Counted from the first letter of the stretch, positions 16,135-25,194 are shown. The stretch: 45,749 bases of DNA from Firmicutes bacterium UBA5449 (GCA_002424305.1 DIQZ01000035.1:40274-86022); one strand, 5' to 3'. A program made the numbers and translations. The notes: generated by a model not told the origin, from the letters alone.

Positions 16135-16991
16135 CACAGTTTACCCTCCGCAAGACGTGTCTTGAGGACTTCATAAAAATCCCTATGCCCCAGCTTAACA
16201 AGGCGGGTTCTTTCAGGCGCGCATCTGACCACAACTTCATCTTGATCCTCAAGCCCAAACCCCACCTGACCGTCGATTGTTAACATTACCTCTTCGCTTT
16301 GGGCATGTAGCACGATTCTTACGTCATCCTCAGGAGATACCACAAAAGATCTTGCCCCAAGTATGTGTGGGCAAATAAACGTCACTATCAGCATGTTCAT
16401 GGCAGGATTGACAATGGGGCCGCCTGCTGAAAGCGAGTATCCCGTGGAACCGGTGGGGCTTGCTACAATAACACCGTCCGCAGGATAAGTGCCGATGAAA
16501 CCGGACCCTACGTGAGTATCCAGTCTAATCATCCTGGCAAATGCTCCCTTAGTGATTACCACATCATTAAGCCCTACGAATTCTCTGACAACCCCTTCTT
16601 CTCCTCGTCTCACTTGGGCCTGAACCATCATTCTCTCTTCTACTTCGTAGTCACCTGAAAGGATTCTGTCAAATGCATGATTCATACCCTTCAGTTCCGT
16701 TTCAGTGAGAAACCCTAAATGTCCTACATTGACTCCGAGGATAGGGAGAGCGGTCCCTGAAAGCCGTCGCGCAGCATTAAGTAAGGCTCCATCTCCGCCT
16801 AAGACTACTGCTACATCTATCTTCCTTGCAAAATCTCCCTCGCCGAATGACAATTCAGGCACGTGAAGATAATCGGCAGATTCGGGATCTACGAATACTT
16901 CAACGCCACGCTCCGGCAGAACCTTTAATAAGTCCTGTGCAGTGGAGATTGCAATATCTTTTCCAAGGTGTACTATTAGGCCAATTCTCAT
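16134..16991 (-). CDS. nadK: NAD kinase
   Basis: A 285-residue ATP/polyphosphate NAD kinase making NADP. Signatures seen are VLGGDGALLNAAR (GGDG motif), NVGHLGFLTE, and ASPTGSTGYSLSAGGPIVNP. ATG 16991 has an AAGGAG ten bases upstream and gives the standard N terminus (MRIGLIVHLGK). The ATG at 17018 overlaps the tlyA stop but has no SD and would add nine odd residues. It is coupled to tlyA upstream and argR downstream. Confidence 0.95.
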   Translation of the reverse strand: MRIGLIVHLGKDIAISTAQDLLKVLPERGVEVFVDPESADYLHVPELSFGEGDFARKIDVAVVLGGDGALLNAARRLSGTALPILGVNVGHLGFLTETELKGMNHAFDRILSGDYEVEERMMVQAQVRRGEEGVVREFVGLNDVVITKGAFARMIRLDTHVGSGFIGTYPADGVIVASPTGSTGYSLSAGGPIVNPAMNMLIVTFICPHILGARSFVVSPEDDVRIVLHAQSEEVMLTIDGQVGFGLEDQDEVVVRCAPERTRLVKLGHRDFYEVLKTRLAEGKL

Positions 16992-17014
16992 TACATGATG
17001 TCTCCTTGTAAGAA

Positions 17015-17833
17015 TCATGCATTCATAAATTCCTGATGGGCAGCTTCAACCACCTGTGAAATTGCATCCGGAGAATACCGGCTTACGGTTGAAGCCCCTC
17101 TCTTTATACCATACACCAGAAACTCAATGTTTCCTGCCGGTCCTGTTATGGGTGAGTAGGTCAAGCCTTTGATTTCAACGCCTATCCCTTGGATGAATCC
17201 AATCAGATCCCTGATGGTAGCAGCATGTACTTGTGGATCGCGAACTACTCCGCCTCTTTGCACCTGCTCCCTGCCTGCTTCAAACTGTGGTTTGATGAGG
17301 ATAATCAACACTCCGTCATCTTTGAGGAATGTCAATAAGTGCTCCATGAACTTAGTTATGGATATGAATGATACATCTACAGTGGCAAGATCAATTAACT
17401 CAGGAACTCGGTCCGGGTCAAGGTACCTGATATTTGTGCGCTCCATGACAATAACTTTTGGGTTATTACGAAGTTCCCAGGCAAGCTGCCCATACCCAAC
17501 GTCTATTGCGTAGACTCGCTTTGCGCCGTGCTGCAGCAAGCAATCTGTAAACCCTCCGGTTGATGATCCAATATCCATAATCACTTTGTCTTTCACGGCA
17601 ATCTCAAATACCTGAAGAGCCTTAATAAGCTTTTCCCCGCCACGACTTACGTAAATCCGTTTTCCTTTTAATGGTCTCATCTCAATTTTACAATTGGATT
17701 TTACAAATGTGCCCGGTTTAGTCTCAAGGATACCTTCAACCACAACTTCGCCTGCCATTATGGCACGACGGGCCTTTTCCCTTGTAGCTGATATGCCTCT
17801 TTCTACCAGCAACACGTCAAGACGTTCTTTCAT
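17015..17833 (-). CDS. tlyA: TlyA-family rRNA 2'-O-methyltransferase
   Basis: A 272-residue protein with an N-terminal S4 RNA-binding domain (RLDVLLVERGISATREKAR) and a FtsJ-like SAM methyltransferase domain beginning VIMDIGSSTGGFTDCLLQHG. The TlyA/YqxC family methylates cytidine 2'-O in 16S and/or 23S rRNA; members have also been annotated as hemolysins. Length and the dxs-tlyA-nadK neighbourhood are typical. Confidence 0.93.
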   Translation of the reverse strand: MKERLDVLLVERGISATREKARRAIMAGEVVVEGILETKPGTFVKSNCKIEMRPLKGKRIYVSRGGEKLIKALQVFEIAVKDKVIMDIGSSTGGFTDCLLQHGAKRVYAIDVGYGQLAWELRNNPKVIVMERTNIRYLDPDRVPELIDLATVDVSFISITKFMEHLLTFLKDDGVLIILIKPQFEAGREQVQRGGVVRDPQVHAATIRDLIGFIQGIGVEIKGLTYSPITGPAGNIEFLVYGIKRGASTVSRYSPDAISQVVEAAHQEFMNA

Positions 17834-17855
17834 GTCACACCTTCAATACTGCTTG

Positions 17856-19721
17856 TTAGAGTTTCATGGCAGCTTCAACAATTCCCATGGTTGAAAGACC
17901 GCATTCAGCAAGCAGCACTTCACGGGGTCCGTGGGTTACAAAATTATCAGGAATACCAATATGGGCAAACCCTACCTCTCCCTGAACCTTTCCGGCAATG
18001 ATGTCTGCTACTGCACTACCCAAACCACCGACAACGCCGGCATCTTCAACCACAAGCACCTTTTTGCATTTCTCTGAAATCTCCACAATCAAAGCTTCAT
18101 CTACAGGTTTTGCAAACCTGGCATTTACCACAGCAACACGCAGGCCTTCTTTCCTCAAGAAGGCCGCAGCATCAAGTGAAGGATAGACCATGCTTCCAAG
18201 GGCAATTAGTGCTATGTCTTTCCCGTCTTCGAGCAGCACACCCTTGCCGTGTTCAATAGGTTTACACTCCCTTGTCTTCTTGCTGCCTATAGCAGACGAG
18301 CGAGGGTACCTGATAGCGCAAGGACCGTCCATGCCTATGGCAAATTTCAGCATTGAGACAAGCTCTTCTTCATCTGCCGGCACCATTACAGTCATACCGG
18401 GAATACTTCTTAAGTATGCTATGTCAAGACTCCCATGGTGAGTAGGACCATCCTCCCCCACAAGCCCTGCCCTATCTACGGCGAAGACCACATGAAGATT
18501 TTGAAGGGCAATATCATGGACTATTTGATCATAAGCTCTCTGAAGAAAAGTGGAATAGACTGCGACGACCGGGATGAAACCTTGACTTGCAAGGCCTCCC
18601 GCCATGGTCACTGCGTGCTGCTCCGCAATACCGACATCAAAAAATCGCTTCGGATATGCCTTCATAAACATGCTAAGACCTGTGCCGTCAGGCATCGCAG
18701 CTGTAATCGCAATGATACGGGAATCTTTGGCTGCCTCTTCAACAAGAGCCTCACCGAATACCTCTGACAGGCTTTTGGAATTACTTGAGTTCAGGCTTTT
18801 TCCTGATGGCACATGAAACTTGCCTACCCCATGGAAAGTCTTGGGGTCTGCCTCTGCAGGAGGGTACCCCTTACCCTTCTTTGTTACTACATGAATCAGC
18901 ATGGGGCCTCCTTTAGCCTTGGCATGCCGAATTGTGCGAATAAGAAGAGGGATATTATGTCCGTCAAGTGGTCCCAAGTAAGTAAAACCCAGATCCTCAA
19001 AGAGCATACTGGGTAATGCCAAATACTTCAAGCTTCCCTTAAGCTTTCTTACACTCTCAGAAACATCCTTACCGATGACGGGAATATTCTTAATGATCCG
19101 ATCCAGTTCCAGACGAGCCTTTAACAGATGAGGCTCTGTCCTAAGACGGGCAAGGTAGGATGCAAGACCGCCTACGTTCCGAGAAATCGACATCTCATTA
19201 TCGTTCAACACAACAATGAGATCTGAACCAAGCTGTCCGGCGTGATTCAAAGCCTCAAATGCCATTCCCCCGGTAAGGGATCCATCACCGATAACTGCAA
19301 GAACACTGTAGCCTTCGCCTCTTAAATCTCTGGCTTTGGCGATACCGAGAGCTATAGATATGGAAGTGCTGGAGTGGCCTGTATTGTAAACGTCATGTGG
19401 ACTCTCATCTGTTCTGGGAAAACCGCTGATCCCCCCGTACTGCCTGAGACTTCGGAAATTATCCAGCCTGCCGGTGAGGATCTTATGGGCGTATGCCTGG
19501 TGACCTACATCCCATATTACCTTGTCATGAGGGCTGTCAAGGACAGTATGAATAGCCAAAGTAAGCTCAACAACCCCAAGGCTGGAAGCCAAGTGGCCTC
19601 CGGTCTTCGAAACAGTGTTTATGATCTCTTCCCTGATTTCTTCTGCAACTTGCTGAAGTTGGCCTAACGTAAGGCCTTTAAGGCCTTCCGGCAAATCAAG
19701 GCCGTCAAGAAGTCTTGCCAC
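17856..19721 (-). CDS. dxs: 1-deoxy-D-xylulose-5-phosphate synthase
   Basis: A 621-residue thiamine-diphosphate enzyme that condenses pyruvate and glyceraldehyde-3-phosphate, the first step of the MEP isoprenoid pathway. GDGSLTGGMAFEALNHAG with the later NDNEMSISRNVGG binds TPP/Mg; DVGIAEQHAVTMAGGLA carries the catalytic Glu of the transketolase middle domain. GTG 19721 is chosen: AAGGAG is nine bases upstream and the resulting MARLLDGLDLP fits the family; the frame continues to a TTG at 19739 that overlaps that SD. It overlaps oapA by 17 bp. It shares the operon with ispA, so two isoprenoid steps are co-encoded around the OLE RNA. Confidence 0.96.
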   Translation of the reverse strand: MARLLDGLDLPEGLKGLTLGQLQQVAEEIREEIINTVSKTGGHLASSLGVVELTLAIHTVLDSPHDKVIWDVGHQAYAHKILTGRLDNFRSLRQYGGISGFPRTDESPHDVYNTGHSSTSISIALGIAKARDLRGEGYSVLAVIGDGSLTGGMAFEALNHAGQLGSDLIVVLNDNEMSISRNVGGLASYLARLRTEPHLLKARLELDRIIKNIPVIGKDVSESVRKLKGSLKYLALPSMLFEDLGFTYLGPLDGHNIPLLIRTIRHAKAKGGPMLIHVVTKKGKGYPPAEADPKTFHGVGKFHVPSGKSLNSSNSKSLSEVFGEALVEEAAKDSRIIAITAAMPDGTGLSMFMKAYPKRFFDVGIAEQHAVTMAGGLASQGFIPVVAVYSTFLQRAYDQIVHDIALQNLHVVFAVDRAGLVGEDGPTHHGSLDIAYLRSIPGMTVMVPADEEELVSMLKFAIGMDGPCAIRYPRSSAIGSKKTRECKPIEHGKGVLLEDGKDIALIALGSMVYPSLDAAAFLRKEGLRVAVVNARFAKPVDEALIVEISEKCKKVLVVEDAGVVGGLGSAVADIIAGKVQGEVGFAHIGIPDNFVTHGPREVLLAECGLSTMGIVEAAMKL

Positions 19722-20340
19722 AATTTGAATCTCCTTCAATACTCTTTTTCACCGAACCGGGACTCTTCCTCTTATCGATTGTTTTCCGGTCATTCAGTAT
19801 GATAAGACCGATTGAGTCTTCTATCCAAGCCAAAACCTTACCGACAGCAAGAACTATTCTCTCTGATTCACTGATAGCAGCATTCTTTCCCCAGGCTTTA
19901 CCCCCAACTGTAAGACCTGCAATGATTCCAATAACAACTGTGCTTACCACTGTCTCACCGGCAAAGCTCGAATTGGTTCGCATGACAAATTCAATGGCAA
20001 TGGCAGCTCCTATGGCTCCACTGATTGTGCCGGTCATATCACCGACGATATCGTTACAGAAACTCGCAACACGATCAGCGGATCTGGTCATACGAAGTGC
20101 TTGCTTTGCTCCATACACTTTCTTAGCGGCCATAGCATTAAACGGCCGTTCTTTTGCAGCGGTGGCGGCAGTACCAATTACATCAAAAATAACACCGGTT
20201 ATGACAATTATGAGCAAGACAAAAAATCCAAGAATTAACCCCACGCGACCAAGGATAATCTTGGACACAAAGCTAACAACTATAGCCATTAGAAAAGTAA
20301 CGATTGCTACAGATAGTGCTCTTGACATACGTGGGTTCAC
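19705..20340 (-). CDS. oapA: OLE-associated membrane protein OapA (CNNM/DUF21-related)
   Basis: A 211-residue membrane protein that I identify as OapA, the protein partner that binds OLE RNA at the membrane. Two hydrophobic segments (about residues 8-55) are followed by a basic middle (KKVYGAKQALRMTRSADRVA) and two further hydrophobic stretches near 110-145. Database entries often call such proteins CorB-like or hypothetical. The call rests mainly on position: directly downstream of the OLE RNA and overlapping dxs, the arrangement known from Bacillus halodurans. GTG 20340 has AAGGTGG nine bases upstream. Known family roles concern growth in cold or alcohol and Mg2+ homeostasis; nothing here shows which applies. 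Confidence 0.82.
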   Translation of the reverse strand: MNPRMSRALSVAIVTFLMAIVVSFVSKIILGRVGLILGFFVLLIIVITGVIFDVIGTAATAAKERPFNAMAAKKVYGAKQALRMTRSADRVASFCNDIVGDMTGTISGAIGAAIAIEFVMRTNSSFAGETVVSTVVIGIIAGLTVGGKAWGKNAAISESERIVLAVGKVLAWIEDSIGLIILNDRKTIDKRKSPGSVKKSIEGDSNCGKTS

Positions 20341-20370
20341 AAACTACACCCACCTTAATGAGAGGCATCC

Positions 20371-20987
20371 GGGCAGGTGGTAACATTACGAGTAAATACT
20401 GTGGCTTTAGGTCTGGCAGGTTTTCCCTGCAGCGCTCCCTTGCGTCACCGCTTGGGCGGTTTCCCGTTTACGACCACAGCCCGCGGTTGCCCTTCGGGCG
20501 GCCAGACTACCACTTAGCTCACACTGCAATCCCCGTAATGTCCTCATTACCACCGGACAGTCTAGGAGTTTTCCTCAACAACGCCTACCCATCTTCTAGC
20601 CTCTTTTGCAGCGAGACTTTCATGCAGCAAAGGGCCGTTTCTTCCGGCCTGAAGAAACACGCCTGCTACCTGCAATCCCTCTCTCACCACTCAAGGCAGG
20701 CTACACTACACCCAGCGCGTCTTGATCACGTCTTTGCACCTAGGCGTAGGTTTACCCCCCGGCCGTGGCCTCGATCTACATCGACTAGCCACAGGAGCGG
20801 GTCTCCGCGAAGCAAGGGTCAACGCCTGTATGCCATTACAGATCGCCCTCGCCTCTTAACCCCCAGCACCAGCCCCCAACTGGGCGTCGGCGGCCGGCAC
20901 CAGAGACTTCATCGTTGTGCCCTCGACGGATTTTTAGGCCCGCCTTCAAAGATGGAGGTGCTGACTAGAATACTGCACCACCTGCCC
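20371..20987 (-). ncRNA. ole: OLE RNA (Ornate Large Extremophilic RNA)
   Basis: The 709-nt space between ispA and oapA holds no convincing gene. Its ends form a perfect 11-bp closing helix: on the minus strand GGGCAGGTGGT (20987-20977) pairs with ACCACCTGCCC (20381-20371), enclosing 617 nt, which matches the roughly 600-nt size of OLE. Inside are many good hairpins, for example GTTTCTTC/GAAGAAAC (20658-20637), GTAATG-AGGA-CATTAC, GCAGG-GAAAA-CCTGC and ACCGC-CCAA-GCGGT. It has its own promoter and sits between ispA and oapA-dxs, the diagnostic OLE location. OLE forms a membrane-bound ribonucleoprotein with OapA. A covariance-model match was not run. Confidence 0.85.
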
Positions 20988-20998
20988 TGATGGACTTG

Positions 20999-21027
20999 AT
21001 TATATCATATGCGAAATTTTCCATCAA
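20999..21027 (-). promoter_or_regulatory. sigma-A promoter of the OLE RNA
   Basis: On the minus strand TTGATG (21027-21022), a 17-nt spacer, then the perfect -10 TATAAT (21004-20999). Transcription would begin near 20992, five or so bases before the closing helix of the RNA. It lies in the gap after ispA and would let OLE-oapA-dxs be expressed independently of the upstream genes. Confidence 0.75.
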
Positions 21028-21049
21028 CCAGAGCCAAAGTCGCGCCGCA

Positions 21050-21934
21050 CTATGCCACAGAGGAATCCAGAATCCCATCGGCAAGCAAAAGGAGTTCTTC
21101 TGCTTGCTTTTCATAGGGCCTTAAAGCGTCAACAGCAGCGGAGAGCAGCCCCAATGCGTAAGATCGTGTCTCTTCTATCCCCAGAACTCCCGGGAACGTC
21201 AGATTTCCCTGTTCATCTAAGTCTTTAATGTCGTCTTGAACCTGAAACGCACGGCCGAACAACTCTCCAAAACACGTAAGCGCGTCCAACTCGCGGCTTT
21301 CTGCTCCTGCCACCAAAGCGCCGCACCTAATTGCAGCCCTCATTAAGGCACCTGTCTTGCGGTCGCTCAATTCTTCAATATATTTAATTCCGATTCCGGG
21401 GTAAACCGGAGAAATATCCATTACCTGCCCGCCGACCATACCAAGACTTCCTGATGCGTAGGCCAACTCATAGGCGATTCTCACTGAAGTCTCCGCCCCC
21501 ATTGTTTTGTGCGCCTCCTCCTTCGAGATGGCTTCAAAGGCCAGGGAAAGCAGCGCATCTCCTACAAGGATTGCTTCGGCTTCCCCGAAAGCCTTGTGAA
21601 CCGTAGGTAGTCCACGTCTAGAATCGTCGTTGTCCATAGACGGCAGGTCATCATGGACAAGGGAATATGAATGTATAAGCTCTATGGCAACTGCAGCAGG
21701 TAAGCTTCGCTTCAATATCTGCGTCCTTCGAGTCGAATCTTTCATACCGTATTTTACCCGGTCTACCATAAGCACGGTAGACAACACAAGAAGCGGGCGG
21801 ATCCTCTTACCTCCGGGGAATACTGAGTATCTCATAGCTTTGTGAAGTAGCTGAGGGTGTACATCCGAAGAAGGCAATGCAGCATCCAGAGCCGCATCTA
21901 CCATTAACTTCCATTCATTGAATCTTCTCTCCAC
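21050..21934 (-). CDS. ispA: polyprenyl (farnesyl/geranylgeranyl) diphosphate synthase
   Basis: A 294-residue trans-isoprenyl diphosphate synthase. GGKRIRPLLVL binds substrate; HDDLPSMDNDD is the first Asp-rich motif and FQVQDDIKDL the second. It elongates IPP/DMAPP to farnesyl diphosphate, or to geranylgeranyl diphosphate; product length cannot be read safely. The GTG start overlaps the xseB stop (TAGTG). Standard xseA-xseB-ispA order; the OLE RNA follows. Confidence 0.94.
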   Translation of the reverse strand: MERRFNEWKLMVDAALDAALPSSDVHPQLLHKAMRYSVFPGGKRIRPLLVLSTVLMVDRVKYGMKDSTRRTQILKRSLPAAVAIELIHSYSLVHDDLPSMDNDDSRRGLPTVHKAFGEAEAILVGDALLSLAFEAISKEEAHKTMGAETSVRIAYELAYASGSLGMVGGQVMDISPVYPGIGIKYIEELSDRKTGALMRAAIRCGALVAGAESRELDALTCFGELFGRAFQVQDDIKDLDEQGNLTFPGVLGIEETRSYALGLLSAAVDALRPYEKQAEELLLLADGILDSSVA

Positions 21935-22179
21935 TAGGACTCATCCTCAATCTGAAATGGTTCTGTGACAAGGCTTCCGTCCTTATTCTTAACAAGCTTT
22001 GCGATTTTTGTCTCGGCATCCTCAAGTTTCTTCTGACACATTCTCACCAGGGACATCCCTTTTTCGAAAGTCTTGAGAGACTCCTCAAGCCCGAGGGCTC
22101 CCGCTTCAAGCGAGTCTACCATCTCCTCCAATTGCTCCATAGCCTCCTCAAAACTAACGTCTTCCTCAACCTTTCCCAT
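21934..22179 (-). CDS. xseB: exodeoxyribonuclease VII small subunit
   Basis: An 81-residue acidic helical protein with FEEAMEQLEEMVDSLEAG and LGLEESLKTFEKGMSLVRMC, the XseB signature. Several XseB copies bind one XseA to make exonuclease VII. ATG 22179 (MGKVEED) is six bases after GGGGGGA; the ATG at 22185 directly abuts that SD. It overlaps xseA by 14 bp. Confidence 0.94.
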   Translation of the reverse strand: MGKVEEDVSFEEAMEQLEEMVDSLEAGALGLEESLKTFEKGMSLVRMCQKKLEDAETKIAKLVKNKDGSLVTEPFQIEDES

Positions 22180-23389
22180 CCGCATTCCCCCCCTGCACTG
22201 ACTCTACAATACACCTAAGACTTCCGTCTTGGAGCACTATTTCCAGATCCTCTCCAAGCGTCACCTCTTCCACGCTGCGCACAACACCCATGCCAGGCAG
22301 TTTTCTGATGAATCCGTATCCTCGGGAAAGAGTCCCCAAAGGACTAAGACCATCAAGTTGACCTGCCAAAGCTCTGAAATCTTCACGTTTCTTAGAAAGT
22401 ATACTTGTAGTGGAAGCGTAAAGACCGTCAGTTGAAAGAGAAAGACGCTGACGGCAATCTCTGGTCAACTCCATTGGAAACCTCAAAACATGTGACCTTA
22501 TCAATGATTGGAGTTTGCCCCTATTGTCTGACACAGCAGTCCGGATGTTGCTGTTGAGACGCAAATTGAGCTGAAAAAGAGTTTTTCCGAGTTCTGTAAT
22601 ATCCGGCACAGCCATTTCCGCTGCAGCGGACGGAGTCGCAGCTCGTCTGTCAGCCACAAAATCAGCAATGGTGAAATCTGTTTCGTGTCCTACAGCAGAT
22701 ATCACCGGAACTGTGCATGATGCAATTGCTCTTGCGACGCTCTCATCGTTGAACGCCATGAGCTCTTCAATGGACCCCCCACCGCGTCCCACAATAACAA
22801 CATCAATGAAACCTGCTTGATTTACCAGATCAAGGGCTGCTACCAGACTCTCCGGAGCGCCGTCCCCTTGAACCAGCGCAGGCACAACAAGAATAGTCGT
22901 ACCAGGCCTACGCCTACTGATTACTGTAATCACGTCACGCACAGCAGCTCCGGTAGGAGAAGTCACAACTGCTACAACCCTTGGAAACCTTGGCAGCTCT
23001 CTTTTCCTGGAAGGCGAAAAAAGCCCTTCCTTATCCAGTTTTTCCTTAAGCTGAAGGAAAGCCAGATACAAAGAGCCTGTTCCGGAAGGCATCATCTCTT
23101 CAACATACAGCTGTATGTCGCCGGATCTCTCATAAATGCCTATTGCACCATATGCGAATACAGACATTCCATCAGATGGCATGAACTTAAGGCGAGAGTT
23201 TTGAAACCGGAACATCACACATCTCAGTCTCCCAGACTCATCTTTTAGGCTAAAGTACATATGGCCTGATGAATGCAGAGTAAAATTGGAGATCTCTCCT
23301 TTTACCCAAACACCGGAAAGAAAGTCATCACTCTCGATGAGTCCCTTTATGTACCTGCTTACTTCGGAAACAGAGTAGATAGCTAACAT
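22166..23389 (-). CDS. xseA: exodeoxyribonuclease VII large subunit
   Basis: A 407-residue XseA, the catalytic subunit of the single-strand-specific exonuclease VII. The N-terminal OB fold (VWVKGEISNFTLHSSGHMYF) binds ssDNA; the catalytic core has VVAVVTSPTGAAVRDV and VIVGRGGGSIEELMAFNDE and then ISAVGHETDFTIADFVAD, all well-conserved XseA motifs. ATG 23389 follows the nusB stop without a gap. Confidence 0.96.
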   Translation of the reverse strand: MLAIYSVSEVSRYIKGLIESDDFLSGVWVKGEISNFTLHSSGHMYFSLKDESGRLRCVMFRFQNSRLKFMPSDGMSVFAYGAIGIYERSGDIQLYVEEMMPSGTGSLYLAFLQLKEKLDKEGLFSPSRKRELPRFPRVVAVVTSPTGAAVRDVITVISRRRPGTTILVVPALVQGDGAPESLVAALDLVNQAGFIDVVIVGRGGGSIEELMAFNDESVARAIASCTVPVISAVGHETDFTIADFVADRRAATPSAAAEMAVPDITELGKTLFQLNLRLNSNIRTAVSDNRGKLQSLIRSHVLRFPMELTRDCRQRLSLSTDGLYASTTSILSKKREDFRALAGQLDGLSPLGTLSRGYGFIRKLPGMGVVRSVEEVTLGEDLEIVLQDGSLRCIVESVQGGNADGKG

Positions 23390-23803
23390 CTAGGTTTCTT
23401 TCATCTCCCGCGCCAATTTCCCTAAAATACCATTGACGAATTTCCATGACTCTTCGTCACCAAACTTCCTAGCTAGGGTAACTGCTTCATTTATCGCAAC
23501 ATTTACAGGAATATCGTCAAGGAATAGGATCTCGTAGACAGCAAGTCTTAGGAGGTTCCTGTCTACAGCACCCATTCGCTCCAATGTCCAACCGATAGTG
23601 AGGCGAGAGATGGTCTCGTCAACAGACTTAAGGTTTTGGAGGGTTCCAAGCACAACTCGCTGAATATATTCAAGATTTCCACCGTGGGCCTCTTTGCCAC
23701 TAAGTGTAGTCTCAATGGCAGTTTCAGGCCGCATACGCCCAACGTCTACCTGAAAAAGCACAGCAAATGCAGCTTCTCGAGCATCCCTCCTTGTCAAAGC
23801 CAT
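23390..23803 (-). CDS. nusB: transcription antitermination factor NusB
   Basis: A 137-residue all-helical NusB, which with NusE binds boxA RNA in rRNA antitermination. The N-terminal RRDAREAAFAVLFQVDVG and the C-terminal VAINEAVTLARKFGDEESWK and FVNGILGKL are the family signatures. Standard place before xseA. Confidence 0.95.
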   Translation of the reverse strand: MALTRRDAREAAFAVLFQVDVGRMRPETAIETTLSGKEAHGGNLEYIQRVVLGTLQNLKSVDETISRLTIGWTLERMGAVDRNLLRLAVYEILFLDDIPVNVAINEAVTLARKFGDEESWKFVNGILGKLAREMKET

Positions 23804-23827
23804 TCCCCTAACCTTTCATGTCCCGTG

Positions 23828-24067
23828 TTAACGTTCATCAGGCGGGAGAAATTCTTCCAAAAAAATGTCGTCAGTACGTCCTCTTCCTTTATCCACATAA
23901 TTACCGACAAGATACCCTACTCCTATGCATGCAGCCAAATAAAGTCCGGCAATGGGACCAAAAATCACCATCACCAATCCCACAGTAAGCCCTAGAATCG
24001 TCCCTATTAATTTACCCGGATGTCTGATAAGAGCAACACGCAAGAAATCCCGTAGTCCGGGCTGCAT
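23828..24067 (-). CDS. DUF2273 small membrane protein
   Basis: A 79-residue protein with two adjacent hydrophobic helices (about residues 18-55) separated by a short turn, and a charged C-terminal tail ending FLPPDER. DUF2273 proteins occur with Asp23 and AmaP in Gram-positive envelope-stress loci. ATG 24067 has GAGGTG seven bases upstream. The molecular function is not known. Confidence 0.82.
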   Translation of the reverse strand: MQPGLRDFLRVALIRHPGKLIGTILGLTVGLVMVIFGPIAGLYLAACIGVGYLVGNYVDKGRGRTDDIFLEEFLPPDER

Positions 24068-24151
24068 CAACTCGCACCTCTTTTCCTATGCAGTCCACAT
24101 CCTTTTGCCTATCTGTTCAGAACCAAAGACCATATGTAAGAGTCTGAGTAG

Positions 24152-24697
24152 TTAGATTACCCTCTGAGGTCTCTGTTCATGACCTACATTGCGGACATGC
24201 ACTGACACCCTGGATACATCAACCCCAACTGTATCGCTAATGTATCTTCCAAGTTTCGCCTGGATTTGTTCGGCTACTCCGGGGATAGAGACGTCAGGAC
24301 TGACAATTATTGAAACGTATACTTCAATATCGTCCCCTGAAACATCAACCACAGTATCAACATCCTGTATTCCCGGAACCTCGCGAGCACCCCGCCTGAC
24401 AAGTGTCTCGATGGCCAAAGGCGAAATTCTGACCTCGCCAAGACTAGTGGCGCGAATAATGGCCTTCCTACGTCCCCGACTGCGAAAAGTCAGCCATATC
24501 AAGTACCCGCCGGCCACTACCGCAACGATTGAGCTGACAATCACTGCAGGACGCAGGCCTCCGTATTGTCTGGTAAGAAAAACATGTGCAAAGAAACTGG
24601 TTGGATTAGGCCCAAACGCCATAGCAACAAAAATCAGGCCTATCACCAATAGCAGTATGGCTGAGATGAATGCAACGATCCGGTCATGTATTTTCAT
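24152..24697 (-). CDS. amaP: alkaline shock response membrane anchor protein AmaP
   Basis: A 181-residue protein with two N-terminal membrane segments (about residues 7-30 and 50-70), then a cytoplasmic Asp23-like domain including EVRISPLAIETLVRRGAREV and VSIPGVAEQIQAKLGRYI. AmaP tethers Asp23 at the membrane in staphylococci. ATG 24697 follows AAAGGAG. It lies between asp23 and the DUF2273 gene, the usual arrangement. Confidence 0.86.
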   Translation of the reverse strand: MKIHDRIVAFISAILLLVIGLIFVAMAFGPNPTSFFAHVFLTRQYGGLRPAVIVSSIVAVVAGGYLIWLTFRSRGRRKAIIRATSLGEVRISPLAIETLVRRGAREVPGIQDVDTVVDVSGDDIEVYVSIIVSPDVSIPGVAEQIQAKLGRYISDTVGVDVSRVSVHVRNVGHEQRPQRVI

Positions 24698-24722
24698 AGG
24701 ACTGCTCCTTTCACCAGCCTAA

Positions 24723-25148
24723 CTAACGTACTCTCGGTTCCGCTTGATTCTCCTGTATTAAGAAATTCACTCCCTGGACGTGAACATTGACTTCCACAAC
24801 GTCACGGCCGGTCATGCTTTCGATAGCCTGTTTCACATTCTGCTGAACCTTCCATGCGACCTCAGGGATTCTAACGCCGTAGTTCACAATAACATAAAGG
24901 TCGATAGCAGCTTCTCTCTCTCCTACTTCAACCTTGACTCCTTTGGCTAGGTTTCGTCGCCCAAGTAGCTCAGCTATGTCACCTGCAATACCGCTGGACA
25001 TACCGGCCACACCTTCGACTTCCATAGCAGCGAGTCCGGCAATTACACTGACTACCTCGCCTGCGATTTTCACGATCCCAAGAGCCTCACGCACTCCGTG
25101 CGAAGGAGCTTCAGGGTAACGCAGTTCTCCTGTCTGCATAGCGCTCAT
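24723..25148 (-). CDS. asp23: Asp23/Gls24-family envelope stress response protein
   Basis: A 141-residue Asp23 (YloU/YqhY-like) protein with IVKIAGEVVSVIAGLAAMEV, GVKVEVGEREAAIDLYVIV and the closing VEVNVHVQGVNF that mark the family. Next to accB-accC it corresponds to YqhY, whose loss in Bacillus disturbs acetyl-CoA carboxylase. ATG 25148 is five bases after AGGAGG. It is first in a series of closely spaced genes reaching recN. Confidence 0.92.
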   Translation of the reverse strand: MSAMQTGELRYPEAPSHGVREALGIVKIAGEVVSVIAGLAAMEVEGVAGMSSGIAGDIAELLGRRNLAKGVKVEVGEREAAIDLYVIVNYGVRIPEVAWKVQQNVKQAIESMTGRDVVEVNVHVQGVNFLIQENQAEPRVR

Positions 25149-25165
25149 ACCCTCCTCCTGGGTGT

Positions 25166-25194
25166 ATTATATCAGCGCGTGTTGTCGGTGACAA
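25166..25194 (-). promoter_or_regulatory. sigma-A promoter of the asp23-amaP-nusB-xseAB-ispA unit
   Basis: On the minus strand TTGTCA (25194-25189), a 17-nt spacer and a perfect TATAAT (25171-25166). The -35 directly follows the accC stop codon. The 5' leader would be only about 11 nt, just enough for the SD. Confidence 0.7.

Noticed and set aside
20304..20990. Plus-strand open frame of 228 codons across the gap between ispA and oapA
   Set aside because: No SD or promoter, no recognisable motif, and it lies exactly over the highly structured antisense RNA, whose GC-rich stems can keep a frame open by chance.
24189..24722. Plus-strand open frame opposite amaP
   Set aside because: It is antisense to a recognisable AmaP with a good SD, and there is no independent start signal.
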